Part shown: positions 32,181 through 44,977 of the stretch, one piece after another | How the letters are laid out: every line of letters begins with the position of its first letter | Numbering within the stretch: the stretch's first letter is position 1 | Assembly: GCA_009733575.1 (NCBI GenBank) | Contig: ML769433.1 | Span: 131,589 to 195,588, forward strand | DNA: 64,000 nucleotides | Direction of reading: 5' to 3' | Source: Gymnopus androsaceus JB14 | Lineage: Eukaryota; Basidiomycota; Agaricomycetes; Agaricales; Omphalotaceae | The notes under the pieces: model-generated | Databases searched by the model: none | What the model saw: the letters and a program-made list of their open reading frames with translations, nothing else | What the model was told of the DNA's origin: nothing | Position numbers and translations under genes: made by a program

Positions 32181-33597
32181 TTAGGCCTCCCCAGGCCAAA
32201 TCTCATCCGCTATCTCCCTCACCAACTTCAACTTCTTCTCCATACCATCCATATCGATCAAATTTCCTACCGAATGACTCGCAAATCCACACTGCGGACT
32301 CACACTCAATCTTCTCAACGCATCTTCCTTTGTCTCTCCATTCCCCTTTGCAATAATTTCTGCAGCTTCATACACACGCTTCTTCATCTCCTCCTTGTCT
32401 TCCAACTTTGGGAATTTGGACGTAACGACGCCGAGAACACAGTTCTTGGTTTTTCGGAAGATGAGCAAGAGGCTCGAATCCGCCAGCACGAGGAGTATCA
32501 TATTCAAGGTAATAAGTTTGGACGTTGAGGGTTTGGAACAGTTTGGTTGCTATACGGTCATATGAGCCTTCACTGAAGTGGCGAGACCCGACAAAGTTTC
32601 CTGTGTAAGGAAGAAGTCTAAGAATGAACTAGATTAGAAGCGGAAAAGGTCGCTGTACCTCGGCATAGATGAACACCAAAGTGCATATCAGCGGGTGCCT
32701 TGGACAGACAATCGTTGTACAACTGGATGTACGCATCGAACATGTCGTCGGCGGAGGTGATGTTGGTCTTGTCCTCTTCCCATCCTTTCAACATTTTTTC
32801 AGAGCAAAAGTCTATAAGCAAAGTCTTACGTTTCCTGTAATACAGGAAGGTAAATTCGAACACACTCACAAGCCAAGTTTGGATCATCAAACTGCACATT
32901 CCTCAACCCTGCCTTGTAAAGGATGTCAAGCTCAACTTGATAAGCCCCTGCAACGTCCGCAAAGTACTCTGCATCGTTCGCATACACATCCTTCGGGTAT
33001 GCCTTTCCCTCCATATAGCGCAAATGATACTATAGGAGTTCGGACGTCAGTATTCATGTTCATGGCTTACAATTGGCGAAACGTACCCAATTCGGAGCGG
33101 CCACTGTGAGCTTGATCCCACCCCATCTTTCCTTGGGAAGGAGTGATTTTAGATACTCTACCTGTCCGACGTATGTGGACTCGCCAGTATGCGAGATCTT
33201 TCCGGTGCAAACGACGGTTTCTCCAGGAATCTGAACGGATTCGATGAAGGCGGCTACGTCAGGGGCGTATGGACGAAATATTTCGATGGGTGGCTGAAGG
33301 ACTTCAGTCATCCCATTCAGATTCGGCCAAAAAGTTCCCCAGAACATATGACGACTGAACTCCCGTGTTAGGAACGGTTTTTTGAAGGTGAATTTGTACT
33401 TACCGATATTCACCATCGGTGACGCTTCTGAAGCCTAATTCGATCTGTTTCTCGACGATGTTCTTAATAGCAACATCCTCAACAGGCGTAAGCTCCTCCG
33501 GTTTGGCTTGATTCTTGTCGACCGCTTCACGTTTAGCTAGGAGATCGGCTGGACGGAGGAGAGAACCAAGGTGTTCAGCGCGGAAAGGAGGAGCCAT
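32181..33597 (-). CDS. MetE-like (cobalamin-independent methionine synthase superfamily) protein with a one-base frameshift
   Basis: Five exons are clear: 33597-33404, 33354-33087, 33029-32870, 32811-32659 and 32600-32181. The product would be about 397 residues, like the stand-alone UROD/MetE-type TIM-barrel proteins (COG0620) of fungi. It starts FRAEHLGSLLRPADLL and carries VTDGEYRRHMFW, VQFDDPNLAYF and MHFGVHLCRGNFVGSRHFS (His/Cys candidate zinc ligands), ending with LSVSPQCGFAS. The last exon is one base too long: at about 32453 a run of five A precedes CCAAG where four would keep the frame (LPKTKN). As written, translation leaves frame there and stops early, losing the SPQCGF segment. 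This may be a homopolymer sequencing slip or a recent mutation. It is more likely a methyltransferase-like enzyme than the true methionine synthase, which is twice as long. Confidence 0.8.
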
Positions 33598-34789
33598 GAT
33601 GCAAAGATGACGGGGAAAACAAAAGCAGAGAATCTTTTTTTTCTTGCGGTTTAAGGATGAATATTCGACCGGTCATCCGACCAGCCTATTATAATTGCCA
33701 GATTATTCCAGATTATTCCAACGGAAAGTGCTATCCACTTGTATCGCTTTTTTCTCATCTCTTGCTAAGTAGTTCAAAATTCACGCGCAACGGTTGCGGT
33801 TGGCCATGAACGCTTGAATAAGTACTTGATTTCATGACAGCTGTTTTGAAAAACGGAGGCCAGCCCAGAAAAATTCGAGTTGATTGCCGAGCCCTCGGCA
33901 TCAAGTAAGCGCTAACTAGTAAGCTGTGGCGAACTGTGGCTCAACTCTCAAAGACTGTCAAAGTCCTGTTAGAAGTGCAATCTACTACATACTAGGGGAT
34001 AGTAATATACTTTGAGGCTCTTCACAAATCCTTGCTTCCAGCTCATCTCCAGCCTCTGATTCTGCCACAGTACCAAGCCCATCCAGCTCCTGCTGGACCT
34101 CAAGCACCTACCGGTAAGCAAGAAGTCATTTCTCGGGTGATATACACTTAGCGATAGTGGTTGCCTATGACAGAGAAATGAAGGGGAATAGCTGATTGAC
34201 CGTTGTGTAACAAAGAAGAGCTGACATGGCAGAGCGCTAATGCTGAAGCGCTCATGTGCCGGCCTCGGCGATCAACTCAAGTTTTTCCCGGGCTGGCCTC
34301 CGTTTTTCGAAACAGCTGGAATGAAGTTGAAGGTCGAAAGCAAGTGTGGATCATGCACCATGTGGCGCTTCAAACATATATACACTTTTGCTTTCATTTG
34401 GGTAAGTACGTTCGTATCGTATGTACGTAGGTATAGGTCGCGAATATCATAAAAATAAGGGAAATTTTTAATATCAATCTCAAGGCTTCAAAAGACGATA
34501 AGCGCACTATGAAGAAGAGTAAAGAGGTAGGTATATAAGAGAAATCTCAAGTTCCAGACAGAGGAGTGACATAAGGGAAGGTCCAGTGAACACGAAACGA
34601 AGATATGCTGATAACAGTGCTATAGAGAATGCAAAAGAAAAATAAGTCAGTGAAAGACCTGTAAAAGGTGGATCGCGAATGCAGCTTGTATGTACATTAT
34701 GCTTGAGTGGGCCTTTTTCATGCAACAAACCAAAAAATAATTAGATAGTTCAAAGCCATGACCTCGTGTCCAGCCATTCCGTCGTTTCA
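33598..34789. other. intergenic, about 1.2 kb
   Basis: Nothing coding is supported; this includes the upstream region of the MetE-like gene and the 3' flank of the following reverse-strand gene. Short open frames at 34203-34452 overlap each other in different frames without motifs. Confidence 0.45.
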
Positions 34790-37700
34790 TCAACCGCTGA
34801 TACTGTGATCTGAGGGTGCAGTTCCGCAGTGTTGCTCGTCGAGAGTGATAGTCGAATCAGACGAAGGAGCGTCTAAGAGGTGATTTAAATTAGACGCTTT
34901 GTCTGCTGGTGGTGTCGTTTCTTCCTCCATATTAGGATCGTTCAAGGTCGTTTCATCCACAAGATCTTCTTCTGCTGGGGATTCGTAAGATATTTCCGCA
35001 ACGTTCGCGGTATTCTTGTCATCGAAATCGGTCGCAGAATGGGTTTGATAAGAATACCCTGTCGCAATGGACGGGAAGCTAAACTCGATCGGAAGTGCCT
35101 TTGCTGGAGATTCGGATGATGCAGAAGTGGATTTGGTCGAAGACGACGAGGAAGAGGAGAATTCGGTGTCAAGGTCAATTTCATTCGAATCGGTAGACAG
35201 CGGCTTCGCCATCGCAGGCAGAGATACATCGGCTGCTTCCCGGCGGAATAGACCAGGATCCTTGAGCCAATCCAGCCCCAATCCCAAGCCCGAATCAGAA
35301 CCCGGCGAAATAATCATAGTTTCGTCGCCAAATCCGTCCCTCGCCACATCCGTCGGGGACAACTGTAGCTTGTCCTTTGCTTTAGAGTTGGATTTGGAGG
35401 ACCTTCCAGACCCCGAACCCGACCTCAACCCCATCATACTCTCAGGCCGCTTCAAAATGGCGCCTGCTAGCAGCTCGTTAAGTTGTCCACCTTCATCGTC
35501 GCCGTCTTCAGAATTGGAATCATCATTTCCGCCAGTGGTAGCCCCTTCCAAATTATCCTCCTTACAGCTGTCTCCCCGTGGCGAAGATGCACCTGGAAGA
35601 TAAGAGTTGGGAGCCGGGTATGGGTACGAATAGCCGTAGGGGTAACTGTATTGGAATTCAGGACCATATCCGAACGCCATACGATCTCCATTTGTAGTAG
35701 CAGTTCCAGCGGGAACACCTCTTCCTCTTTTCCTGCCCCTCCCCCTCACATTAGATCCAGGAGTGGGACTCGGCGATGATGTCGACTCTGGTGACATCGA
35801 TTCGGTCGATTCTGTCCCCGAAGCCAAGGATGACATCGTCGACGATGCGCTCATACCACCCGTCTCACCACTGTTCCCGCTATTCAACATGTTCAAAAAC
35901 TGCATCGGATGCATCTTTGCTCCGTTAGAAGAGTTCCCATTAGCCTTCGAACCTTGCGGGGCCCCAGCGTAAGCGGGATAGGGGGCGTATGGCATATACG
36001 ACGACTGCGGGCTCAATGGTGACATCATGCCTGCAGATCCTAAAGGTGGGCTCGCAAATGGCACGCCTCTGGGAGGTGGACCTGTAGGAGAGAACATCCC
36101 GAAAGAAGATAGAGGTGAAAACGGGCCAAGATTATGCGGGTATGGTGTCGAGGAAGGTCCGGGTGAGAACGTCATGGAAGGAGAGAACATCCCACTCTGA
36201 GGAACAACAGGGGATCCCACAGATGGAGAAGATGATCCTTGGCTAGTTTGTTCTTCGGGAAGCTGGGCTAAAGAGGGAATAGGGGACGGTTGAGAGCTAT
36301 GTGACGGACGCGACGACTTGGAGGTGGACCTCGAAGATGCTGATGAGGCGGTTTGCCGTTTCCCTCGTGGATAGTTTTTGCCAGGCCGCTGTGGCTGCGG
36401 AATGGCGAGATTCTGAAGTTGAGGAAAAGCTTGTGGAGGCTGCGGTGGATGGGCGAAATATGCAGCATAAGACTGAATCTGATGCGCGAGGTGATGAACT
36501 TGAGCCTGGAGCTGTATATCGAGCAGTCAGTAAAAGCTTAAGAAAATGATAATGGAGAGTAATATTACCTCTGCCTCTCTCTGCCTCCAGGCGCTTCCCT
36601 CCCATCGCAGCATCGTAACCTCGTTCCCTAGTTGTTCTAGTTCGCTTCTCGTTTTCTCCGCCCTCCCTTTGGCTTCTTCTTCCCGCTTCCTCGAGGCTTC
36701 CAATGCACCTCTCAGCGATGCAATCTGTGTTTGAGTGGAGAGACTGTTGGAATTGGTGCTTCCTGGCGGAGGAGTAGTGAATCCCGTAACGGAGCTTGCC
36801 TTGCTCGAATCAGAAGCTCCGTTCAAGGAAGGGAAGTTAAACGGAATAGGCGAAGGCGAAGAATCCACGTTCTCGACGTGATCTTCTTCAGTGTATTCGG
36901 AGTCCAACTTGGGAGTCGAGCTGGAAGCACGAAAAGTAGAGTAAATCGGCATGGAGGTTGAGAATGCGAGTCCTGCTCCCGAAGTCGGGTTTTCCTGCGC
37001 CGTGCCCGGTTCCTGACGTGTTTGGGAGCGGAAACGAGGAGGTTTGCCGGCTCGAGGAAGGGTTGAACTGGATGAGGAAGGAGCCGCATTTAGCGTGGAA
37101 GAAGAGGAACCTGTGTCCTTCTGGGGTGTATAGGGAGCAGTGGATGTGGAGATAGTGATTGGTGCGCCATTAGTGTGAAGATTATTGATATTATCGGGAG
37201 TGCTATTCTTGGAGTTACCATTCTTGTTTCGCCGGGTATTCTTGGATGAATTGAATGATGAAGGAGTAGTACTCTCCTCTAGTGCTGACTGGACCGACGT
37301 ATCTGCTGTATTTGCAGACTCGAATGAAAAAGTAGAGACAGCAGTGCTGTCATAGGAGGTGGAAGGCGAATGACCAAGATTGGTTGTCAATGGAAGAACG
37401 GGTGAAGAGGGCATTGCAGTCAATGGTGTTTCCTGCTGCTCCTCAGCGTCTTCCTCAGACGGATGCCCTCGCGTAAAGGGTTCATTCGATGAAATGGACA
37501 CAGACCTGGAGGAACACGATGCAGATGGGTCACGGACTCCGGATTCAGACCTAGAAGCACTGCGATTGCGCTTGAGATTGCCTGACCGAGTGGCGCTCGA
37601 TGACGGTTCTTCTGCTGCTAAAGGTCCCGAAGCTGAGGCTGAGTTTGGAGCTGATGAGGAGGATGGATCACCGGAGCCGGGCAAGTCTACATGCTTTAAC

Positions 37701-38171
37701 AATTTGGCAAGGTCTTTGGCTCGTCTGCCTCCTTTCATCAACTCTTTCATTGGGTCCTTTCTTCGTTTACGACGTTCCTTTGACCTAGAGTTTTGTGATT
37801 TAAGGCCGTCGTTAAGACTGCTACTTTCGGCGACATCTGTGATTCAAATTTATAAATAACGCTGTTGAATTGAGACACAACGCGCAAGACTCACCTTGTC
37901 CAGCATGTTCGTCTTCCAGAGATGCTGTTGGATGAATTTCATTGAGATTGAGTACAAATTTCAGCGCAAAAACGCACGAACCATTTGGCTGCTCGCTGCC
38001 AGACACGTTGGGCAGCAACCTGAGGTTTCCAAGTCGCAAATTGGATCTCCAGAAAACGGCAGAGCCAGCGAGAACGAGAGTAGCTACAGCTACGAGAATG
38101 CCTGGCTGGATATTAGGGGGAATGGGCGTTGTGGAATTCATGTTGTATAGAGTATCCTGCTCATCGTTCAT
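34790..38171 (-). CDS. large Ser/Pro/Asn-rich protein with N-terminal membrane anchor and coiled coil
   Basis: Three exons (38171-37895, 37836-36569, 36511-34790) splice in frame to about 1088 residues. Residues 21-40 (GILVAVATLVLAGSAVFW) form a single hydrophobic segment. A strongly basic region, RSKERRKRRKDPMKEL, follows, then MKGGRRAKDLAKLLKHVD. A helical heptad region (IASLRGALEASRKREEEAKG to LRWEGSAWRQREAEL, about residues 455-510) should form a coiled coil. The rest is low-complexity Ser/Thr/Pro, with GRGRKRGRG and a Tyr/Pro repeat (YSYPYGYSYPYPAP). No enzyme domain is recognised. The architecture suggests an organelle-membrane adaptor, for instance at the ER or nuclear envelope, but this is inference. 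Confidence 0.8.
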
Positions 38172-39725
38172 CGCAGCGATGAAAGGGAAGCTCGGTAAAG
38201 ATTATTGCGGATGGTGGTGGTAAGAAAGAAAGGAGAGGATGGCCAAGGTTCGTGGAGATAAACTGTTCTATTGTAAGAACAAAAAGCGTAGCGTAATGAG
38301 TGTTGTATGGAGAGAGTTATGACTTGAAAATTAAATTCAGGAATTCTGTGCCTAGATTCTCACTCGTAGCACGAGGCAATTCTCAATCAGCCGGCCTTCC
38401 GCGTGCCTCAACAAAACCAGTGGCTGAGAGAACTCTGTTCATCGTGCGGAATAGTCTCCCAATTCTCTCAATGCCAGTGGTGCCGAGCATTTTTTGCGAC
38501 CGCGAGCATTTTCTACCCCGTTATTCTACCCAGACTTCCATGTCTTTGGGTAAATCCCAAGACTTTCCCGAGTAAAATCCTCCATTTTTATTCGATCCCC
38601 GGCTGGCATCCGAGTGCCAGCTGCAGTCCAAGGTCGGATTAATCGTGGAACCAATAACTTACCGCGAGATAAATATGCCTTTACTCGGCGAGCACTGGGC
38701 ATTCTCAGAGCTCTCTGCCCCCTTTGAGGAGTTCCTGGCGTGCAGCCACAGCAGCACTAAGTCATAGTTCAAAAATACTTGGTAATCTTGCAACATGTGT
38801 CTGCTGCTCAGCCTCGTCATCTGTTTTGTCTACCTCAACGGTCCCGAATAAATAAAAAATATCAAGGTATCAACTGGACCACACGGCTCGTACAAAGTCG
38901 CCTCGTGAATCCTTCTTCTTCCAAATTGACAGCTTTGTTCTCCTTTTGTAGGCCTTACGTCCCCAACCAATGGAAAGACTTTCAAAAGTGGAACGTCGTT
39001 GTAATTTTACTGCTCTTGTGGAGAGCAAATAACTCCGGTTGGTTGATCTTCATCGATTAGAACTTGAGGGAATTGAGCCCATACTGTCATCCGAAGCAAA
39101 CGACGAACCAGGTAATGAAAATTCAAGCGCATATATATCTGTTCCCGAAGTTTGAAGCCCGTGACGGACTGAACGATGCAGCGCAGGCCAGACGAGTAAT
39201 CTATGAAGCTCAATTCTGGAAAGAGCGTGCTTTTTTAGTAACGATTATATGTTGTCATTCATCGGAAGGACTTTAGACGGGTCAAATATAACTTGGGGAT
39301 GAATCGATATACAGCTCCTAAGTAAACCTCCGATGCGCGCAAACGTTTAACAAAATTAGATCTACTATCTTCAGCCTTCAGGACTACATGGCTTCAGTCC
39401 ATCTATGTGGCTACAGGCCTCTACGCCGAGCGCAAATGTTCAAGTCTTTCTGCGGTGAGCTTAGGAGGTATATAAGAAGAATAATCCTTTTGGGTGAGCA
39501 GTCTCTTAAATTGGTCGTTGAGCCACCCAAAGGCGAGCTCGGTACTCGCAACCACCGAAAAAAATCCCTCAACTATGTAGGATTTTTCATTGGTCCCACA
39601 TCCTCTTCACACGAATATTGTCGGAATAATCCTGTACTTTATGTGCCTAGATATAGACACGACTCTTGGTGACTACAATGACGATTACACGTTGCCGAAG
39701 TATATCCACGATTGACGAAACATCG
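38172..39725. other. intergenic, about 1.55 kb
   Basis: No supported gene. A small direct repeat (gagcattttttgcgaccgc followed by gagcatttt) lies near 38490. The frames at 39388-39672 and 38300-38640 lack motifs. Confidence 0.4.
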
Positions 39726-40997
39726 TTATAGCAAATCAATCCTCCTTCCCTCCTTGGAACTCTTCATAACAGCAACCATTACTTCCTTTGCTTTCAACAC
39801 GTCTTCTACATTGGCATGCATCCCATTCTTGCCATCAGCAAAAGCCTCCCAAGCCAACGCGATCTTCCTATCATCCTTTGTAACTTCTTTGACCTTTTCC
39901 CCGTTGAAATACATCTCAGGCGAAGGGTCAAAGAACCCAAGTTTTGGATCGGCTTGAACACGAATGGTGCCATTCTCACCGCTGATAATCCAGCTAAACT
40001 CCGCTTCTTTCACTCCAGATTGAAGATGCACGGTGAATGGAGTCTCGAAAGCCTCGCCTTTGCTTCCGGTCTTCAAAAGTCCGGTTACACAGACCTGCGA
40101 CTGCCCGTCGTGTGTTACATTCTCCCCTGTGGGCTTCCCGCTCATTGGGTCTATTACTACTGATGACGGGTGGTGATTTATCACCACTGCTGAGAGGGAT
40201 GCAACCGGCCCAAGAATGTACAAGACCAGATCAAACACATGTCCTCCCGCTACATCAAGTAGTGTGGCGCCATTGGCGGCGTTAGCACTGTACTTGAAGA
40301 AATCGAAAACGGTTGGACCCCAACCACCGCTGAAGGATACGATCTTCATTGAGGAAGAATACTACGGGTAAGTGACCTCTCCAATCAAGGCTAGTAATAC
40401 GCACAAGAGTCGAAGAGTATATCTTGCCAATTTCTCCTTTGGTCACCATGGATTTCGTCTGCCGGAACAGGATAAATGAGCTACATAGCTCATCGCAAAC
40501 AAACTGCTCAATTGAAATGAAATATCAACATACATACCTTTGTCGCAAATCCTGCAAATCTCATCTGACATCCTACCATCGTTTTGATCCCCTTCTTTCT
40601 CGCAGCTTCACAGATTTCCTTCGTCTCACCCATGGTTCCTCCCCACAGGCAACTCGACGAATAAATCCTTTCCTGATTCAATAACCTTCATAGCAGCGTC
40701 CTTCTGGTACATAGGCTTGACTGCAACCGCAACCATACCAACATCCTTGTCTCGAGCAATAGACTCGGCGGATCCATGATATGCTTTAACACCCTTCTCG
40801 GATGCAGTGAGTTGCGAATATTTCGCCGCACTAGCTTCTGCAGATTCGGGGCTGGTAGTTGATACAGCTACGAGAGTGTATTTCGAGGACAACGGAGGCG
40901 CGAAGAGGGGAGGTGCAAGTGTGGTCGCAGCCCATCCTTTCGCTGACAGACCCACGAAGCCTATATTGATTGGGTTGGATTCTGGATTTTCTGACAT
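39726..40997 (-). CDS. Gfo/Idh/MocA (Gal80-like) NAD(P)-dependent oxidoreductase with a one-base frameshift
   Basis: Three exons are seen: 40997-40538, 40458-40405 and 40361-39726. The N-terminal Rossmann part reads INIGFVGLSAKGWAATTLAP, then VAVKPMYQKDAAMKVIESGK and DLFVELPVG in place of the usual EKP. The C-terminal part has GGHVFDLVLYILG, the conserved GGHxxD-type region, and a beta-sheet dimer domain. Fungal Gal80 and galactose-1-dehydrogenase-like proteins share this layout. Exon 1 is one base too long: AACC precedes ATGGGT near 40640 where AAC-ATG would keep frame, giving NMGETKEICEAARKKG. As written it stops after VGRNHG. A sequencing error or recent inactivation are both possible. Confidence 0.78.
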
Positions 40998-41013
40998 ACT
41001 TGGGGGAAGTGTT

Positions 41014-41041
41014 GGACTCCGAGCCTGAACGCTCGGAGTCC
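41014..41041. promoter_or_regulatory. perfect 11-bp hairpin with CCG-N12-CGG half-sites upstream of the Gal80-like gene
   Basis: GGACTCCGAGC and its exact inverse GCTCGGAGTCC are separated by ctgaac, 16 bp upstream of the start codon at 40997. The palindrome presents everted CCG/CGG triplets, the kind of half-site bound by Zn2Cys6 factors. It could also act as a hairpin in the 5' untranslated region. Confidence 0.45.
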
Positions 41042-41332
41042 ATTGAATGCATCTTGGTTTTCCGTCTTCGCGGTGAATATCGACATACCCCGAGCCAGAC
41101 GGGATATGTCCCTATGGTCTCTCATTGTCTCGAGATGATACTGTATGAATATTTAATACATTCACGGCTCTCTTCACTGATGTAGAAGTCAAGAACGATA
41201 CACACACATTGCAATCGTTATTTGCTTTAACAGAGCTGCTGGGATTTACTTTATTCTGGACCTCGAGACACAGATATATGAGGCTAGAACTGCTGTACAA
41301 AAGCAGGAACCAGGCTCGGTATACGGTATAAT

Positions 41333-42444
41333 CTAATGTCTCAACACCCAATTGATAAATTCGTACATATTTTCCATCTCACACTCTGGGAGTCGATCGA
41401 AGCGGTGATCCTCCCCGGGAATCTCTTCGTACACATAATCCGCCTTCAGCTCTTTCAAAACTTCCGCTACATCCCGGGACTGCCTAACAGGGACCTTGGT
41501 ATCTGCATCGCCATGTGTAATATACGTCGGGGGAATCGTTTTGTGTGAAGATTTCAGGAATGGGGCAACAGAGAAAGCGCTGGGTGGAATGTTGGTTCCG
41601 GATAGCAACAGGTCTGGCAAAAGTGCCCTTGAAACAACGACTCGTCAAAATTCACACTACAAGGAGGGATGCCCTTACTCACTCTTGTAGCATATAATGA
41701 TAGAACATACTTCTTTGGTTATCCATAGGGGAGGATGCGAGCCGACTCCCTGGATCTGCAGGATTAATGAAAGGCTGGACTTCCTCTTTCAGAATTATTC
41801 TATCCAGATACGACACAGGTCTTTGTGGTGTATTCCAGAAAGGATCTTCTAAGTCTGTAATAGGATAGATCGAGGTACTGCCTAGTACAGTAGGCGGTTT
41901 CTGTAGCCCCGCTGCCTCAAACCCAATACCACTCGCGCATAGAAGGGAGAGCCAACCCCCAGCGGAAGATCCGGATAATATGACGCGAGAAGCATCTACG
42001 CGACCCTCTGTTGTTTGCTGAAATTCCTTGGTGTGCAGGAATTTCATGGCGTCTGCGCAGTCGGAAAGGATTGCTGGAAAGCGGAATTGGGGCGCGAGAC
42101 GATAATCGGCCGAGATGAATGTAAGGTTATGTTTTGCAGGAGCACTAAGGTAGTGCGGAGCGACACCTAGAGCCAATGATCAGTTTTTGTACAATAGCTA
42201 GTATATTAATCAATATCTCACTTTTTCTAGTACCCTGTTGTACATCTTTGGAGTTACATCGAGATCCGATAGCGATGTATACATAAATGCTTACCTGAAG
42301 TAACCCACCTCCGTGCCACCAAAGGAGGATCGGAGCAGGGTTCTCCGGAGAAGATGTAGGCGAGAAATAAACGTCCATATAAATATCTATCCCATCCACC
42401 TGTTTGAACAGGATTTCAACTGGTTTCGGGGAGCCAGAAGCCAT
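41333..42444 (-). CDS. alpha/beta-hydrolase, HSL-type esterase (array copy 1)
   Basis: Four exons (42444-42295, 42234-42222, 42166-41683, 41627-41333) give about 313 residues; exon 2 is a 13-nt micro-exon. The oxyanion-hole motif WWHGGGLLQ, FISADYRLAPQ, the nucleophile elbow VILSGSSAGGW (Ser in the middle of S-S-A-G-G), acid HGDADTKVP and PGEDHRFD with the catalytic His define the hormone-sensitive-lipase family. There is no signal peptide, so it is probably an intracellular carboxylesterase; substrate unknown. It is the left-most member of a five-gene same-strand array. Confidence 0.87.
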
Positions 42445-42843
42445 CGTAAGTAGCTGCTATCAATTAGCGTGGGGAGCGTGAGATGGGGAAACGAGTTGAT
42501 CATAGGAATAACAACGATTTATAGAAATGTCTGGCAGGGGCTGATATTGGGTTTGATACTTAGTAACTTCTCTCGGATGCTTGCCGGTGGTCAAAGCTGG
42601 CCGTACGAATTATCAATCAGTTGCCTTTCTCGGATGCTTACCGAACGCAGCGCCAGAAAGAAGGAAACCATATTGCCTGGTAGCGAAATTTGATTTTAGA
42701 CTAGCATCTTACTACACTTCAGTTAAGAAAAGTAGACCATGCATCTGGAGTATGGTTTATGCATTCGAAGTAGCTGAACATGGGTAATATTTGAGATTGA
42801 AACTATACAAGGAATATTCATTGGCTTCGTATCCATGAATTCT

Positions 42844-43943
42844 TCATCGGAAAACGCGCTCAATGAATTTGTACATCTTTTCCATCTCACATTCTGGACT
42901 GTAATCGAAAAGGTGATCCACCCCAGGAATCTCCTCATACTCGTAATCAATTTCAACTCTTCCATTCAGCTCCTTTAAAGCTTCCACTACATCGCGAGAC
43001 TGCCGAACATGAACCTTTGTATCTGCATCTCCATGCAGAATATAGGTTGGGACAATAGTCGAGGTAAGAGCTTTCAGGAATGGAGCAACAGAGAACGAGT
43101 TGGGAGGAATATTGGTCCCGGACAGCAAAAGGTCCGCCAAGATAGCCCTTGCAACAACAACAAATGAATAAAATCTCATCACAGGGGGAACCCATTGCTC
43201 ACTCTTGTAGCATATAATGGTAGAACATGCTCCGCGGGCTATCCAGAGTGATGAATGACACACGACTTCCTGAATCTGCAGGATCGATAAAAGGCTGCAC
43301 TTCTTCTTTCGCAATCATTCTATCCAAGTATGCCACAGGTCTTTGCGGTGTCTTCCAAAAAGGATCCTCCAAGTCTGTGATGGGATAAATCGCGACATTG
43401 CCCTTAACAGTAGGCGGTTTTGGTAGTCCCGCTGCATCGAACCCAATACCATTTGCACATAGGAGGGCGAGCCAACCCCCAGCGGAAGATCCAGAAAGGA
43501 TTACGCGAGAAATGTCTGCACGACCCTCTGTCGCAGTCTGAAATTCCTTGGTATGGAGGAACTTCATTGCGTCAGCGCAATCCGAAAGGATAGCTGGAAG
43601 GCGAAATTGTGGTGCAAGACGATAATCGGCCGAGATGAATGTTAGGCTGTGTTTCACAGGAGCGCTGAGGAAGTGCGGAGGGACATCTGAGGCCAAAGAT
43701 TAATGGCTATACCATGATAGCAGGACGATATCTCACCTTTTCTACCACCCTGGCGCAGTCGACATCAGCATCGAGACCTGATGGTGATATCTAAATGCTT
43801 ACCTGAAGTAACCCACCTCCGTGCCACCAAAGGACAATGGGAGCAGGGCTCTCTGCAGTGGCTGTAGGTGAAAGGTACACATCCATATAGATATCTAATC
43901 CATCCGCCTGTTTGAACAGGATTTCAACTGGTTTGGAAGTCAT
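42844..43943 (-). CDS. alpha/beta-hydrolase, HSL-type esterase (array copy 2)
   Basis: Exons 43943-43803, 43749-43737, 43686-43203 and 43147-42844 give about 313 residues with the same exon pattern as copy 1, including the 13-nt second exon. The triad region is intact: HGGG, SGSSAGGW, HGDADTKVHV and PGVDHLFD. It ends EFIERVFR. Sequence is close to copies 1 and 3. Confidence 0.86.
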
Positions 43944-44977
43944 CGCAATTAACTGCTATCAATGAGTGTAGGAAGGAAAGAAGCTAACGAAGCGATCATA
44001 GACGTAACATCGATTATAAGTCGGTCGGCTGAATTACTGTCTGGCTCCCACACAACGTACTCCGGCCGTAGTTCCTACAAACAAGTCTCGAATCTGTCAT
44101 GGATTGAATGGAAACACAAACACGCAGTAAAAATCCTATGTGGAAAAACAGTGGCTAAACGGAAAGTACTATCAGCAACAAGCCGGGAGCGAGGTGCTCA
44201 TAGCAGCGTGAGGTTCACCTGGACAACGACCTGAAAGGGATCTTCGTTGGCCCCAGGAATTCATGCTAAAAATCCCTTTGTCCAATGAAGACCCCTGCGA
44301 AGAGTTTGCCAAGTAGAAGTTGAATGCGACGTGAAAGCATCTGATGCTCCCGGTGAGAGCTCTAGCGACTCAATATCACAGCTTGAATGTGAAAGAGGAT
44401 AAACTTTCTAGCGTTGAACCCATCTGTTCCGCGTGTCCAAAATGTTTTGTTGCATTCAGTATATTGTAGAAATAAAGGTCCTCCACAGAAGGTAAAACGA
44501 CCAGCTGATCTAGACGGAAGACGAGGTAGCGTAATGAAATCTTGAAGATGATAGTTCATGGACGAGCGAATGAAAAGGGGGACAGAAACATAAAATTGTT
44601 GTGCACGAGAGAAGTGAGTGAGCAGAAGGACGTATAAAGAAACTATGTAGAAAACAGCAACTGGCCTTGTATCCTCACCTAGAAACCCGCTCAAGGGGTA
44701 CCAGACTTACAGCCATTACACTCCGGTGGGTGGTTGGTTGCTGCTGAGAGCCTGAGCCACTAAAATATTTTTTCAAACCTATCTTTCAGAGGCTCTGAGA
44801 GCTTTGTAGGTTAAATATGCTATTGGTAATTGTTATAGGTAATCATCTGTAGTTAATATATGCAAATGGAAGTATTGAGCCTAGAAATAGGCATTAGCAG
44901 GAGATATTTATGAGGTCATCTTCATATGTCATCAAGATTGTAAAGATATAGATAAGATTATTACCATGTATAGTATA
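43944..44977. repeat. spacer duplicated within the esterase array, with an AT-rich insertion
   Basis: 43950-44350 matches 47019-47400. 44430-44690 matches 47480-47690 and 49050-49330, the last lying next to the Spg1 gene. From about 44718 to 45060 an unrelated AT-rich block is bounded by short direct repeats (gggtggttg ... aaaatattttt at 44728 and 45003), suggesting an inserted element. No gene is present. Confidence 0.65.

Noticed and set aside
35067..35603. 178-codon forward frame inside the large disordered-protein gene
   Set aside because: Antisense shadow of Ser/Asp-rich coding sequence in a gene with well-supported reverse-strand exons.
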